Counted from the stretch's first letter, positions 43,014-52,946 are shown. The stretch is DNA of 64,000 nucleotides from Bog-159 sp049511415 (GCA_049511415.1 JBEKYC010000028.1:1-64000); one strand, 5' to 3'. Numbers and translations are program-made. Notes: a model not told the origin generated them from the letters alone.

Positions 43014-44162
43014 GTGCCCCGCAAGATTCTGATCTCAGCCGGCGAAGCGTCGGGTGACCTGTACGCCGCTCTTCTAACCGAGGAACTCCGCCAGAACTGG
43101 CCGGATGCCCGGTTCTTCGGCTGTACGGGGCCGCGCATGCGCGCCGCCGGCGTCGAGACGGTGGTGGATGCAGCCAGCCTGGCGGTGGTCGGACTGGTGG
43201 AGGTGGTAGCGCATATCCCGCGCATCTACGGCGAATACCGCAAACTGCTGTCGGCAGCCGGCCAGGAACGCCCGGATCTGGCCATCCTGACGGACTCTCC
43301 CGATTTCCACCTGCGTCTGGCGCGCAAGCTCTGCCGGCTGGGTATCCCCGTCATCTACCTGGTGGCGCCCCAGGTATGGGCCTGGCGCAGAGGCCGGCTG
43401 GCGGAAATGAGGCGGACCCTGCGGCACCTGCTGTGCATCTTCCCGTTTGAAGAGGAGTTTTTTAGAAACCACGGCATGGCAGCCACTTACATCGGCCATC
43501 CGCTGTCGGGTCTGGTGCGGCCGCGTCTGTCGCGGGTAGAATTTTTTCGGAAACACAGACTCCCCGGGGACCGTCCTTTAATATCGGTATTACCTGGGAG
43601 CCGCCGGGGCGAGGCTGCCCGGCATCTGCCGCCGCTGTTGGACGCGGTGGAACGGTTATATCGGGATCAGGCGGCCAGTTTTATTCTCCCGGCATCGGCT
43701 ACCACCGGCGTGGGCTTTTTTCGGGAAAGGATTGGCGGGGCTCCCATACTGGTCGTGGATGGGGAAAACTGGGATTCGCTGGCGCATGCCGACCTGGCGC
43801 TGGCTGCCAGCGGCACGGTCACCGTGGAAGCGGCGCTGCTGGGAACACCGATGGTCACATTTTATAAAGTCACAACCGCCAGCTGGCTCATGGGGCGGAT
43901 GTTGGTGCGAGTGCCATTTTATTCTATGGTCAATCTGATCGCAGGACGCGCCGTAGTGCCGGAACTGATGCAATCCGCCATGACCGGCGCGGCATTGGCC
44001 GCCGAAGCGCAACGGCTGCTGCGCGACGATGCGGCCCGGAATCGCATGCGCGCGGACTTGGCCGAAGTAGCGGCCAAGCTCTCGGGAACCGGCCGGCCCA
44101 TGGCCCGGGCCACCGCCATAATCCAAGATCTCATGGAAGGACAATTCGCTCATGTTTCGTAG
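43014..44162 (+). CDS. lpxB: Lipid-A-disaccharide synthase
   Basis: 382-residue GT19 glycosyltransferase that joins UDP-2,3-diacylglucosamine to lipid X, at the inner membrane. Conserved pieces are ILISAGEASGDLYAALL at the N-terminus, FFGCTGPRMRAAGVE, PVIYLVAPQVWAWRRGR (about 110-126), FPFEEEFF, YIGHPL and LPGSRRGEAARHLP. The start is GTG 43014. It implies a lipid A-based outer membrane. Its last 11 bp overlap the start of the M1-like gene. Confidence 0.93.
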   Translation: MPRKILISAGEASGDLYAALLTEELRQNWPDARFFGCTGPRMRAAGVETVVDAASLAVVGLVEVVAHIPRIYGEYRKLLSAAGQERPDLAILTDSPDFHLRLARKLCRLGIPVIYLVAPQVWAWRRGRLAEMRRTLRHLLCIFPFEEEFFRNHGMAATYIGHPLSGLVRPRLSRVEFFRKHRLPGDRPLISVLPGSRRGEAARHLPPLLDAVERLYRDQAASFILPASATTGVGFFRERIGGAPILVVDGENWDSLAHADLALAASGTVTVEAALLGTPMVTFYKVTTASWLMGRMLVRVPFYSMVNLIAGRAVVPELMQSAMTGAALAAEAQRLLRDDAARNRMRADLAEVAAKLSGTGRPMARATAIIQDLMEGQFAHVS

Positions 44163-46119
44163 TTTTTTGTTGGGCGTGGCGCTGCTCGTGGTGGCTGCGG
44201 CGGTACACGCGCAGGAGCGCCGCGGGCGGATCCGCGTGGAGCATTACACCATTGATGCCGAAGTGCAGCCCGCCACCCAATCCTTGAGCGCTACCGCTGA
44301 CGTGCGCTTCGTGCCGCTGGACAACAACGTCAGCTCCGCCAACTTCGAGTTGAACAACGCCCTAAACGTCTCGAAAGTCGAGGACGAGAAGGGCAAGCCG
44401 GTCGCCGCCACGCACAACCAGCAGGACTTCACGGAACGCCTGACTTTCGATCCGCCGCTGGCCCGGAACCAGCCGGTCACCTTGAAGTTCACCTATGACG
44501 GCCGTCTGAGCGGCAGCGAGGATTCTCCGGTTTACGGCATCAAACTCGCCGCGATCCATAACGACTATGCCTTCCTGCTGTACCCGGCGCGCTGGTTCCC
44601 CATCAACGGCTATACAACCGATCGCTTTGCCGCGGACCTGCACATCACGGTGCCGTCCGGATACCAGGTTTTGGGCAGCGGCATCGACACGCACCAGGCG
44701 GCCGGCGACAAAGTGGTCTACAGTTTCCAGTTCGACAAGCCGTCATTTCCGGGGAGCATCGCCATCGTGAAGGATCCGGGAGCGAAGGTATCGTCGGAGG
44801 GCGTCACCACGACGCTCTATTTCCGGGGCGACGAGAAGGCCATGGGGCAGCAGTATGGCGACCAGATCGGCCAGATGATGAGTTTCTTCACGGGAGATTT
44901 CGGGCTGCCCCCGAACGCCAACCTGGCGGTGGTGGAAACCGAAAGCGGCGCGCCGAACGGCTATGCCGCTCCCGGCATGATATTCCTAAGTCCGCAGGGC
45001 ATCGGAAAGCAGGTAAGCGCCAAACTGCTGGCAAATCAGATTTCGCGGCAGTGGTTCGAGGAACTGGTCTCGCCGGTCTCGCGCAATCACTTGTGGCTGA
45101 CCAACGGCGTGGCCGCATATTCCGAACTGCTGTGGACCGAACACACGGCCGGGCCGGGCGCCATGGAGCAACAATTCCGCGACGATACGGTGGAGGCTCT
45201 CACCGTGGATAACGTGCCGGTGATTCAATCGGCCCGCATGGAAGACTATTCTCCGGAGCTCTGGGCGTTGAGCGGCAGCAAAGGCGCGGCGGTGCTGCAC
45301 ATGCTGCGCTACGTGATCGGCGATCAGAACTTTCTGGCGACGCTGAAGGAATATGCCACGCGCTACAGTTGGAAGACGGCCTCCACGGAAGACTTCAAGA
45401 AGGTAGCCGAGGCCGTTTCCAAGCAGGATCTGGGTTATTTCTTTATCCAGTGGATCGAATCGAGCGGGGCGCCCGAATTCAAGCTGGAGTACACCATTTT
45501 CCGCACGCAAAAGGGGTTCCGCGTGATGGGCAAAGTGGCGCAGGATCTGGACACGTTTCGCATGCCGGTAGACCTGAAGATCGAGACGGAGGGCAATCCC
45601 GAGGAGAAGCGCGTGGAAGTGGTCGGCACTTCATCTGAATTCAGCGTGGATACCTTCGGCAAGCCCAAGAACGTGATCATCGACCCGGATCAGCGGGTGC
45701 TGCGGTTTAATAACCAAGTACGCACGGCGGTCGCCATACGGCGCGGCGAGCAGTTCATGGAGGTCAGCGAATTCGCCGATGCGCTGAAGGAATATCAGAA
45801 GGCGCTGGAGAACAACCGCAACAGTTCGCTGGCGCACTATCGCATCGCCGAAGTGTTTTTCCGGCAGAACAACTACCAATCGTCGGCCAACGAGTTCCGC
45901 GGGGCGCTGGACGGCGACGGGGAGCCCAAGTGGACGCAGGTCTGGGCACATATCCACCTGGGAATGATCTTCGACATTAGCGGCCAGCGCGATCGCGCCG
46001 TGAATGAGTACAACCTGGCTGTGCGCACCAAGGACAACACGCAAGGCGCGCAGGAAGAAGCCGCGCAATATCTGAAGAAACCCTACGAACGGAAGAAGAG
46101 TCCCGAAGCGGATCAATAG
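44152..46119 (+). CDS. Exported M1-peptidase-like protein with lost active site, plus C-terminal TPRs
   Basis: 655 residues with signal peptide (FLLGVALLVVAAAVHA). Residues about 25-230 resemble the M1 N-terminal beta domain (DAEVQPATQSLSATADVRF). The thermolysin-like domain follows, but the zinc motif HExxH is N295-Q-I-S-R299 in LLANQISRQWFEELV, and the third ligand (Glu of NEGFA) is Asn318 in LWLTNGVAAYSE. GAMEN is also missing. The fold is thus likely kept while catalysis is lost. Residues about 540-650 are tetratricopeptide-like helices (FADALKEYQKALENN, SLAHYRIAEVFFRQNNYQSSANEFRGALDG). It overlaps lpxB by 11 bp. A binding or scaffolding role in the periplasm is inferred. Confidence 0.82.
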   Translation: MFRSFLLGVALLVVAAAVHAQERRGRIRVEHYTIDAEVQPATQSLSATADVRFVPLDNNVSSANFELNNALNVSKVEDEKGKPVAATHNQQDFTERLTFDPPLARNQPVTLKFTYDGRLSGSEDSPVYGIKLAAIHNDYAFLLYPARWFPINGYTTDRFAADLHITVPSGYQVLGSGIDTHQAAGDKVVYSFQFDKPSFPGSIAIVKDPGAKVSSEGVTTTLYFRGDEKAMGQQYGDQIGQMMSFFTGDFGLPPNANLAVVETESGAPNGYAAPGMIFLSPQGIGKQVSAKLLANQISRQWFEELVSPVSRNHLWLTNGVAAYSELLWTEHTAGPGAMEQQFRDDTVEALTVDNVPVIQSARMEDYSPELWALSGSKGAAVLHMLRYVIGDQNFLATLKEYATRYSWKTASTEDFKKVAEAVSKQDLGYFFIQWIESSGAPEFKLEYTIFRTQKGFRVMGKVAQDLDTFRMPVDLKIETEGNPEEKRVEVVGTSSEFSVDTFGKPKNVIIDPDQRVLRFNNQVRTAVAIRRGEQFMEVSEFADALKEYQKALENNRNSSLAHYRIAEVFFRQNNYQSSANEFRGALDGDGEPKWTQVWAHIHLGMIFDISGQRDRAVNEYNLAVRTKDNTQGAQEEAAQYLKKPYERKKSPEADQ

Positions 46120-46248
46120 TTGGAAGACGCGGGGTCCCGCCGGGCACTCCGTTAACAGCCCCATCCTTTCCATTCGCTCGCAATTGCAACTCATTTGCTG
46201 CTGAAAACTTCGGATCGATGCCGTAATTCGGTATCGTGTGAAGTTCTG

Positions 46249-49200
46249 ATGCAATTCACTTGCAATAAGCAATTTTTCCGCCCGATCGCCACATTTTTGC
46301 CCCTGTTAGCCTTGGCGCTGCACGCCGGAAGCGGGGGAAGCATCTTGGGCACAGTCACCGATCCCCACGGCGGAGCGGTTCCGGGGGCCAAGATTACTGC
46401 CACGGAAGCCGCCACCGGAGCCACCCGAAGGGTAGCATCGGATGCGGTTGGCTTTTACTCCTTCGAAAGCCTGCCGATCGGGCGTTACGACGTCGATGTC
46501 GAAGCCTCCGGATTCCAGCTATTCCGGCGCACGGGCGTGATTCTAGACCTGGACCGCAAGGTAGTGGTGGATGCGGCGCTGGCCGTCGGCCAGCGAAGCG
46601 AGGCCATTACGGTCTCCACGGGCGGCGCGCACGTGGAAACCGTCGAGACGCAGATGGGCGAGGTCATCGGCGCCAGCCAGATGACTGCCGTGCCGCTCAA
46701 TGGCCGCAGCTTTACGGACCTGCTTGCCCTGCAATCCGGTGTGGTGCCCGTTACGTCATTGACATCCGATACCACCCAAGACGTCGGCGTGAGCGCCTTT
46801 TCGCCGTCGGGCGATCTGAACCCCGGCACGATTTCCATCAACGGCCAACGGGAGTTCGCCAACAGCTTCGTGCTGAATGGAAGCGACGTCGAAGAAGACG
46901 TCAACATGGGGGCGGCGATCGTGCCGAACCTGGACTCGATAGCCGAGTTCCGGATTCTCACCGGCAATTTCGACGCGGAAGCCGGCGAATTCAGCGGCGG
47001 ACAGATTAATGTGGTCACCAAATCCGGCACGAATTCAATTCACGGCGATGCCTTCGAGTTCCTGCGCAACACGGATCTGGACGCCCGCAACTACTTCTCT
47101 CCCACCCGCGGCGCTTTCGACCAAGACCAATGGGGAGGCACGCTGGGCGGTCCGATCCGCAAGAACAGGATTTTCTTTTTCGCCGATTATCAGGGCACGC
47201 ACCTGAACCAGGGAATCGATACCGGCGACATTCCCGTGCCCTCGCTGCAGGACCGCGCGGGGAATCTTTCGGATCTGGCCGGATCCTTCACGACTGTCAA
47301 CAGTAGCGGGACCGCGGTTCCGACGACGGTCAGCGGCCCTTTTTGGGCGGCGCAGCTTTCGCGGAAACTGGGATACGGCGTCACGGCGGGAGAGCCGTAC
47401 TATTTTCCGGGCTGCACCAATCCGGCGCAATGCGTGCTCCCGAACGCCGTGGTCCCGCGAAGCGCGTGGTCCGCGCCTGCCGCCAGCCTTCTGAAATATA
47501 TTCCGGCGCCGGACAACCCGGGCAACACCTTCTCGACTTCGTCATACGACGAGACCTTGGGCGATAACAAAGGCGCCTACCGCCTGGACGGCACGACCCG
47601 GTGGGGCATGTTATCGGCTTACTATTTTCTGGACGGCTGGTCGCAGAACAACCCGTATCCGGTAGCGCAAGGCGGCGCGAATGTTCCAGGATTCAACGCC
47701 ATGAATTTTGGACGCGCGCAACTTCTCGCCCTGAGCGATACCAAGACGTTCGGTGCGGCGGCCGTCAACGAATTTCACCTCAGCTTCATGCGCGACAACA
47801 CCGATGTGGGCCGTCCGGTGGGCGGCGTGGGCACCAGCCTGGCATCGCAGGGCTTCGTCGTGGGACAGGGGACACCGGGCATCGTGCCCTTGTCCGTGCA
47901 AACGGAGGGCGTCGAGAGCGTCAATTTCAACAATTTTTCCATAGGCGCCAACACCAATGAACTCAAACAGGCCAACAACACGTTCCAATGGCGCGAGGGC
48001 TTCTCGAAGGTTGCCGGGAGGCACACGATCGGCGTGGGCGCGGAGTTCCACTACGATCAGGTCAACACCAATCCGATCGCTCAGTTGAACGGTAACTTCG
48101 TGTTCTTTGGGAGTGAGACAGGGGTGGATTTTGCCGACTTCCTGCTGGGCATCGCCAGCCAATACAATCAGAGCCAGCTTCAGGCTTTTTATGGCCGCAA
48201 CAAGTACGCCGGCGCCTATGGGCAGGACAGTTGGCGCATGCGGAGGAGTCTGACCCTGAACTATGGCGTGCGCTGGGATCGCATCGAGCCGTGGTACGAA
48301 AAATACAACCAGATTGCCACCTTCGCGCCGGGCCGGCAGTCGATTGTGTTCCCCGGCGCTCCCGCCGGCATCCTGTTTCCCACCGATCCGGGCGTCCCGC
48401 GGACGCTGGCGCCCGCCGGAAATCTCGACTTCGCGCCCCGGATCGGCCTGGCATACGCCCCGAGTGCGGACAATGGCAGTCTGTTGGGCAAGGTCCTGGG
48501 CGGCCCAGGCACGACCAGCGTGCGCGCCAGTTACGGCTTGTTCTACACCGCCATCGAGGCTTTGAGCATCGGCATCATGAGCGCCAATGCGCCCTATGGG
48601 ACCACCTACACCAGCCCGGCTCCGCCGCTATTCGCCACGCCATTCATCGCGGCGGCTACCGGTCAAAATGCCGGGCAGTATTTTCCGGTTCAGCTGGCGC
48701 CGCTCAACACCAGTGCCAGCCATCCGGATACCACCATGGACTGGTCGCGATTTGAACCGATCAGCGGCATGCCGAATTACGCCACCACGAATCGCACACC
48801 CTATGCGGGGGAATACACGCTCTCCGTGGAGCGCGGGTTCGGAAATCACTCACTCCTCAGCCTGAGCTATCTGGGATCGCAGTCCCATCACCTGCTGGTG
48901 CTCGAAGAAGCGAATGCCGGCAACCCGGCGCTATGCCTGCAACTCAGCAACCCGGCGAACCTGGCGCCGGGCCAAACGCCTTGCGGCCCGTTTGGCGAGG
49001 GTAACGTGTTCATCACCGCATCCGGGCACACGATCAAAGGCACCCGAGGTCCGCTTGGCCCGAATTTTGGGAGCGATACGCTGGAGACCACCATCGGCAA
49101 CGCGAACTATAATTCTCTGCAGGCCGTCTTCCGCCATACCAGCGGCCCGCTGCAACTCCTGGGTGCCTACACCTACAGTAAGTCGATCGACCAATCCTCC

Positions 49201-49818
49201 AACCTGGGGGAAGAGGTCAACCCGCTCAATGCTTCGCTCAGCCGGGCATTATCGGCCTTCGACCTACGGCAGAACTTCGTTGTAAGCTACGACTACCAGT
49301 TACCCGTTGCCCGTCTTCTGCACGCGGCAAACCGTTGGACGCAAGGGTGGGAACTGTCGGGCATCACCCGCTTCGCGAGCGGCTTCCCGGTTACCCTCAT
49401 CAATTACGGAGACAATTCCCTGCTGGGAGCCGAGCCCAACGGGATTAATAACTATGGGATCGACGAACCAGATGTGACGCCCGGTTCCCTGAACCTGAAT
49501 CACAACCCGCGGAACGGGCAGCCGTATTTCGATAGCGCCTTATTCAGCATGAATGCCCTGGGCACGCCGGGCAACGCGTCGCGGCGATTCTTCGACGGTC
49601 CGGGGATGCAGAACTTCGACATGGCGCTGCTGAAGAATCTACGATTTACCGAATCCAAATCGCTGCAATTCCGCCTGGAAGCATTCAATGTTTTCAATCA
49701 CGCGCAATTCTTCGGACCCCAGGCGGTGGACGGCAACATCAGCAGCGGCACGTTCGGCCAAGTGGTAAGTGCGGCCGCGCCCCGCCTGGTACAGACAGCC
49801 CTCAAGTTTATGTTCTAA
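46249..49818 (+). CDS. Oar-like TonB-dependent outer-membrane receptor with carboxypeptidase-regulatory domain
   Basis: 1189 residues. After a signal region, a CarboxypepD_reg-like beta sandwich opens the mature protein (GGSILGTVTDPHGGAVPGAKITATEAATGATRRVASDAVGFYSFESLPIGRYDVDVEASGF). A plug-like section follows (LNGRSFTDLLALQSGVVP, GGQINVVTKSGTNSIHGDAFEFLRN), then a long beta barrel ending in the outer-membrane signature VQTALKFMF. This architecture (Oar/TonB-dependent receptor of the acidobacterial type) takes up oligosaccharides or peptides, or acts in adhesion. ATG 46249 is used; a TTG 18 codons upstream is less likely. No SusD or ABC partner is adjacent, so the ligand is unknown. Confidence 0.88.
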   Translation: MQFTCNKQFFRPIATFLPLLALALHAGSGGSILGTVTDPHGGAVPGAKITATEAATGATRRVASDAVGFYSFESLPIGRYDVDVEASGFQLFRRTGVILDLDRKVVVDAALAVGQRSEAITVSTGGAHVETVETQMGEVIGASQMTAVPLNGRSFTDLLALQSGVVPVTSLTSDTTQDVGVSAFSPSGDLNPGTISINGQREFANSFVLNGSDVEEDVNMGAAIVPNLDSIAEFRILTGNFDAEAGEFSGGQINVVTKSGTNSIHGDAFEFLRNTDLDARNYFSPTRGAFDQDQWGGTLGGPIRKNRIFFFADYQGTHLNQGIDTGDIPVPSLQDRAGNLSDLAGSFTTVNSSGTAVPTTVSGPFWAAQLSRKLGYGVTAGEPYYFPGCTNPAQCVLPNAVVPRSAWSAPAASLLKYIPAPDNPGNTFSTSSYDETLGDNKGAYRLDGTTRWGMLSAYYFLDGWSQNNPYPVAQGGANVPGFNAMNFGRAQLLALSDTKTFGAAAVNEFHLSFMRDNTDVGRPVGGVGTSLASQGFVVGQGTPGIVPLSVQTEGVESVNFNNFSIGANTNELKQANNTFQWREGFSKVAGRHTIGVGAEFHYDQVNTNPIAQLNGNFVFFGSETGVDFADFLLGIASQYNQSQLQAFYGRNKYAGAYGQDSWRMRRSLTLNYGVRWDRIEPWYEKYNQIATFAPGRQSIVFPGAPAGILFPTDPGVPRTLAPAGNLDFAPRIGLAYAPSADNGSLLGKVLGGPGTTSVRASYGLFYTAIEALSIGIMSANAPYGTTYTSPAPPLFATPFIAAATGQNAGQYFPVQLAPLNTSASHPDTTMDWSRFEPISGMPNYATTNRTPYAGEYTLSVERGFGNHSLLSLSYLGSQSHHLLVLEEANAGNPALCLQLSNPANLAPGQTPCGPFGEGNVFITASGHTIKGTRGPLGPNFGSDTLETTIGNANYNSLQAVFRHTSGPLQLLGAYTYSKSIDQSSNLGEEVNPLNASLSRALSAFDLRQNFVVSYDYQLPVARLLHAANRWTQGWELSGITRFASGFPVTLINYGDNSLLGAEPNGINNYGIDEPDVTPGSLNLNHNPRNGQPYFDSALFSMNALGTPGNASRRFFDGPGMQNFDMALLKNLRFTESKSLQFRLEAFNVFNHAQFFGPQAVDGNISSGTFGQVVSAAAPRLVQTALKFMF

Positions 49819-49901
49819 GCTGGGAACCCGGGTGCAGGCCGGCCGCGGAGGCTACGGGTTCGCAGTTCTGTGCCATAATCGGGAGGACTAAGAGGTACCG
49901 G

Positions 49902-51308
49902 ATGCGACGTATTCTCACCCTCTGCCTGATCGGGGTGGCAGCCGTAACCGCCTCGCTCGGCCAAACTCTCACCACCCTGGCCAGTTTCAACGGCTCGAAC
50001 GGCTCGGATCCCCTCGCCAGCCTTGTGCAGGGCCTCGACGGAAACCTCTACGGGACCACGTATGTTGGCGGGTCCAACAACGGCGGGACGGTCTTCAAGA
50101 TCACGCCGCGCGGCGGGCTGACATCGCTCTACAGCTTCGCCGTCCCATACGGCGGCGGCCCGGACGATCCCCTCGTCCAAGCTCCGAACGGAAGCTTCTA
50201 CGGCACAACCCAGGGCGGGGGCGTGGGTTGCGACGGTTTCGGCTGTGGCACAGTCTTCACCATCACCCCGGAGGGTGCGCTCACCACGCTCGCTGGCTTC
50301 TCCGGCGCCGATGGCCGCTACCCCTACGGTTTGGTCCGAGCCACCAATGGAGATTTCTACGGCGTGGCCGAAGCCGGAGGCCAGGACATCTATTATTATT
50401 GCCCGGGGGGCTGTGGCACGATCTTCATGATCGACGCCGGCGGCAAGCTGACCATCCTGCACGCGTTCGATTCGAGCGACGGAGCCAACCCTTCCTCGAC
50501 CCTCATCCAAGCCTATAACGGGCGTGCGTATGGGATAACCATCCTCGGCGGCGCCGGCAACTATGGCACTGTTTTCCAACTCGCCGCGGGCGGCGCGCTG
50601 ACCACCCTGCACAGCTTCAACGAATCTGACGGCGAGTACCCCGGCTACGGGCTTGTGGAAGCTACCGATGGCAACCTCTATGGGACAACCGCCGGCCCGG
50701 GCATTGCTTGTGGCGGGTCCGGTTGTGGAACCGTCTTCAGAATCACCCCAGCCGGCGACCTGACCACGCTCTACTTCTTCGACTCGACCGGCGGCAATCT
50801 GGCAAACGGGACGCTCGTCGAAGGCTCCGACGGGAACTTCTATGGGACTACCGTCCAGGGTGGAACTTCACATGCCTGCATCCCTGGCTGTGGCACCATC
50901 TTCAGAATCACTCCAACGGGCGACCTGACCACGCTGTTCAGTTTCGACTCTATTACCGGCACATCCTTCGGCGGGTTGATGCAGGCTACCGACGGCAACT
51001 TCTACGGCACAACCGCCAGCGGCGGGCCATCGAATGATGGCACGGTATTCCGGCTGTCAGTGGGTCTCGGCCCCTTCGTCAAGACCCTGCCCATCGCCGG
51101 CACGGTGGGATCTACGGTCCACATTCTTGGCACGAATCTGGCAGCCCCGGCAAGCGTTACCTTCAACGGCACGCCAGCTATCGTCACATTCGTATCGCCC
51201 TCCCAAATCATCACGACGGTACCCGCCGGAGCTACCAACGGCAAGGTTGCCGTAACGCTGCCCAGCGGCACGCTATCGAGCAATGGCCTCTTCGAGGTCC
51301 TCCCCTAA
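49902..51308 (+). CDS. Exported GloVer tandem-repeat protein with C-terminal IPT/TIG domain
   Basis: 468 residues, signal peptide MRRILTLCLIGVAAVTASLG. About seven repeats of roughly 45-55 residues share LVQGxDGNxYGTTxxGG...CGTVFxITPxGxLTTLxSFxxxDG, the 'choice-of-anchor tandem repeat GloVer' pattern (TIGR03803-like). They end at about 385, then an IPT/TIG immunoglobulin-like domain (GTVGSTVHILGTNLAAPASVTFNGTPAIVTF...TVPAGATNGKVAVTLPSG). AAGAGGT precedes the ATG. Such proteins are extracellular and common in Acidobacteria, with unknown roles. Confidence 0.85.
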   Translation: MRRILTLCLIGVAAVTASLGQTLTTLASFNGSNGSDPLASLVQGLDGNLYGTTYVGGSNNGGTVFKITPRGGLTSLYSFAVPYGGGPDDPLVQAPNGSFYGTTQGGGVGCDGFGCGTVFTITPEGALTTLAGFSGADGRYPYGLVRATNGDFYGVAEAGGQDIYYYCPGGCGTIFMIDAGGKLTILHAFDSSDGANPSSTLIQAYNGRAYGITILGGAGNYGTVFQLAAGGALTTLHSFNESDGEYPGYGLVEATDGNLYGTTAGPGIACGGSGCGTVFRITPAGDLTTLYFFDSTGGNLANGTLVEGSDGNFYGTTVQGGTSHACIPGCGTIFRITPTGDLTTLFSFDSITGTSFGGLMQATDGNFYGTTASGGPSNDGTVFRLSVGLGPFVKTLPIAGTVGSTVHILGTNLAAPASVTFNGTPAIVTFVSPSQIITTVPAGATNGKVAVTLPSGTLSSNGLFEVLP

Positions 51309-51314
51309 GCGCAG

Positions 51315-52583
51315 CTAAGCCCCGATCACTTCGACGCCCAGATAGGGACGCAGGGCCTCAGGCACCACCACGCTGCCATCCTTCTGCTGGTAATTTTCGA
51401 CGATGGCCACCCAGGTACGGCCCACGGCCAGGCCGCTGCCATTCAGCGTATGCAGGAATTCGTTCTTCCCCTTGGCGGACTTATAGCGGATGGACGCCCG
51501 GCGGGCCTGGAACCCTTCGAAGTTGGAGCACGAAGAGATCTCCTTGAAGCCATTCTGACCCGGCAGCCACACCTCGATATCGTAGGTTTTGGCGGATGAA
51601 AAGCCTACGTCACCTGTGCATAGGACGACAGTCCGGAACGGCAAGCCCAGCCGCCGGAGAATATCTTCCGCGTCGGCGGTCAGCTTCTCTAACTCGTCGT
51701 AACTGTGGTCCGGGTGTGCGAACTTGACTAACTCCACTTTCTGGAACTGGTGCTGGCGGATGATACCGCGTACGTCGCGCCCATAGGAGCCGGCTTCACT
51801 GCGGAAACAGGCGGTGTAGGCGCAGAGCTTGACCGGCAGGCGGTCCAGATCGAGCGTCTCGTCGCGGTAAAGATTCGTCACCGGAACTTCGGCGGTCGGA
51901 ATCAGCCAGAAATCGGTGTTCTCGCACTTAAACGAATCCTGTGCAAACTTAGGCAACTGGCCGGTGCCGAACATGCTGGCGGAGTTGACCATAAACGGCG
52001 GCAGAACCTCGGTGTAGCCGTGTTCCCGGGTGTGCACGTCGAGCATGAAATTGATCAGCGCGCGCTCCAGACGGGCCCCCAAACCCCAATAGACCGCGAA
52101 ACGTGCGCCAGTTACCTTGGCCGCGCGTTGCAGGTCCAAGATTCCCAACTCGGGTCCCAGGTCCCAATGGGCTTTGGGTTCAAAATCGAACTTGGGCGGC
52201 TCGCCGACCCGCCGCACTTCCACGTTGTCGGCTTCGCTGCGCCCCACGGGCACCGACTCGTGGGGCAGGTTTGGGATCCCGGTGAGCAGTTCCCGAAAGG
52301 ACTCCTCCGCGGCTTTCACTTCTCCGTCGAGTTCGGCGATCCGGCTGCCGATGGCGCGCATCTGCTGCTGCCGTTCCGTGGTATCGGCGCCCGACTGGCG
52401 CAGCTTTTGAATCTCCGCACTTTCCGCGTTGCGGCGCGCTTTTAACTGTTCGGATTCGGCGATGGCCGCCCGGCGGCGTTGGTCCAGTTCGCGGAACGTG
52501 TCCAGATTCGGGACGTTGCTACGCGTTTGCAAACGCTCGGCAATACGGTCGAAGTTCGCCCGGAACCATGTTAGATCGTACAT
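51315..52583 (-). CDS. serS: Seryl-tRNA synthetase
   Basis: 422-residue class IIa synthetase. N-terminal coiled-coil arm at about 30-105 (ESEQLKARRNAESAEIQKLRQ), then a catalytic core with motif 2 FRSEAGSYGRDVRGIIRQHQFQKVELV (about 262-289) and motif 3 GSGLAVGRTWVAIVENYQQKDGSVVVPEALRPYL. All marks of bacterial SerRS are present. It ends 6 bp from the convergent GloVer gene. Upstream on the same strand is the 46-residue CxxC gene with a good promoter, probably cotranscribed. Confidence 0.95.
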   Translation of the reverse strand: MYDLTWFRANFDRIAERLQTRSNVPNLDTFRELDQRRRAAIAESEQLKARRNAESAEIQKLRQSGADTTERQQQMRAIGSRIAELDGEVKAAEESFRELLTGIPNLPHESVPVGRSEADNVEVRRVGEPPKFDFEPKAHWDLGPELGILDLQRAAKVTGARFAVYWGLGARLERALINFMLDVHTREHGYTEVLPPFMVNSASMFGTGQLPKFAQDSFKCENTDFWLIPTAEVPVTNLYRDETLDLDRLPVKLCAYTACFRSEAGSYGRDVRGIIRQHQFQKVELVKFAHPDHSYDELEKLTADAEDILRRLGLPFRTVVLCTGDVGFSSAKTYDIEVWLPGQNGFKEISSCSNFEGFQARRASIRYKSAKGKNEFLHTLNGSGLAVGRTWVAIVENYQQKDGSVVVPEALRPYLGVEVIGA

Positions 52584-52663
52584 CTATTTATGCTATCAAG
52601 GGACACCGGATGGTTGGAGACACCACCAGCACACGCGCGGCCGCCGTGCGCGAGGGCGAGAAG

Positions 52664-52804
52664 CTAGTCGTCCTCTTCTTCAACTGTAACGGGTTCGAGG
52701 TCCTCGGCTTCGAAAATCTGGCGGCAGTCGAGACATTCAACGTATTCCACGCCGTCTCGCCGCGCAATCATTTCGGTACGGGTGTGCTGGCAAGCGTGCT
52801 GCAT
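52664..52804 (-). CDS. 46-residue acidic CxxC protein
   Basis: Reads MQHACQHTRTEMIARRDG then VEYVECLDCRQIFEAEDLEP and an acidic tail EEEDD, stop TAG 52666-52664. Cys pairs (ACQH and ECLDC) could bind zinc. It lies 12 nt downstream of the predicted start of transcription of a near-consensus promoter, with no clear Shine-Dalgarno, and 80 bp before serS. The length of the frame alone proves little; the promoter and zinc-ribbon-like composition support it. Confidence 0.62.
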   Translation of the reverse strand: MQHACQHTRTEMIARRDGVEYVECLDCRQIFEAEDLEPVTVEEEDD

Positions 52805-52822
52805 AAAGCAAGACTTAGGCTT

Positions 52823-52850
52823 ATTCTACTGAACCGCGACGCCTTGTCAA
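52823..52850 (-). promoter_or_regulatory. Sigma70 promoter for the CxxC protein/serS
   Basis: Minus-strand TTGACA (52850-52845, exact), 16-nt spacer, TAGAAT (52828-52823, 5 of 6). Transcription would start near 52816, only about 12 nt before the ATG at 52804. Confidence 0.7.
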
Positions 52851-52946
52851 GGGGCTGGCCTCAATTTTTTTCAGAATCTTAACCGATTGCAACCTGGAGG
52901 CCGGCTGCCGACCGCGTTTTTGGAGCACTACGCTACAATTTAAGCG

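Noticed and set aside
48261..48755. Antisense and other-frame reads within the Oar-like receptor
   Set aside because: Composition follows the receptor codons; no independent support.
52568..52882. A 104-codon plus-strand frame between serS and hemB
   Set aside because: Opposes the CxxC small gene and its promoter and has no domain.
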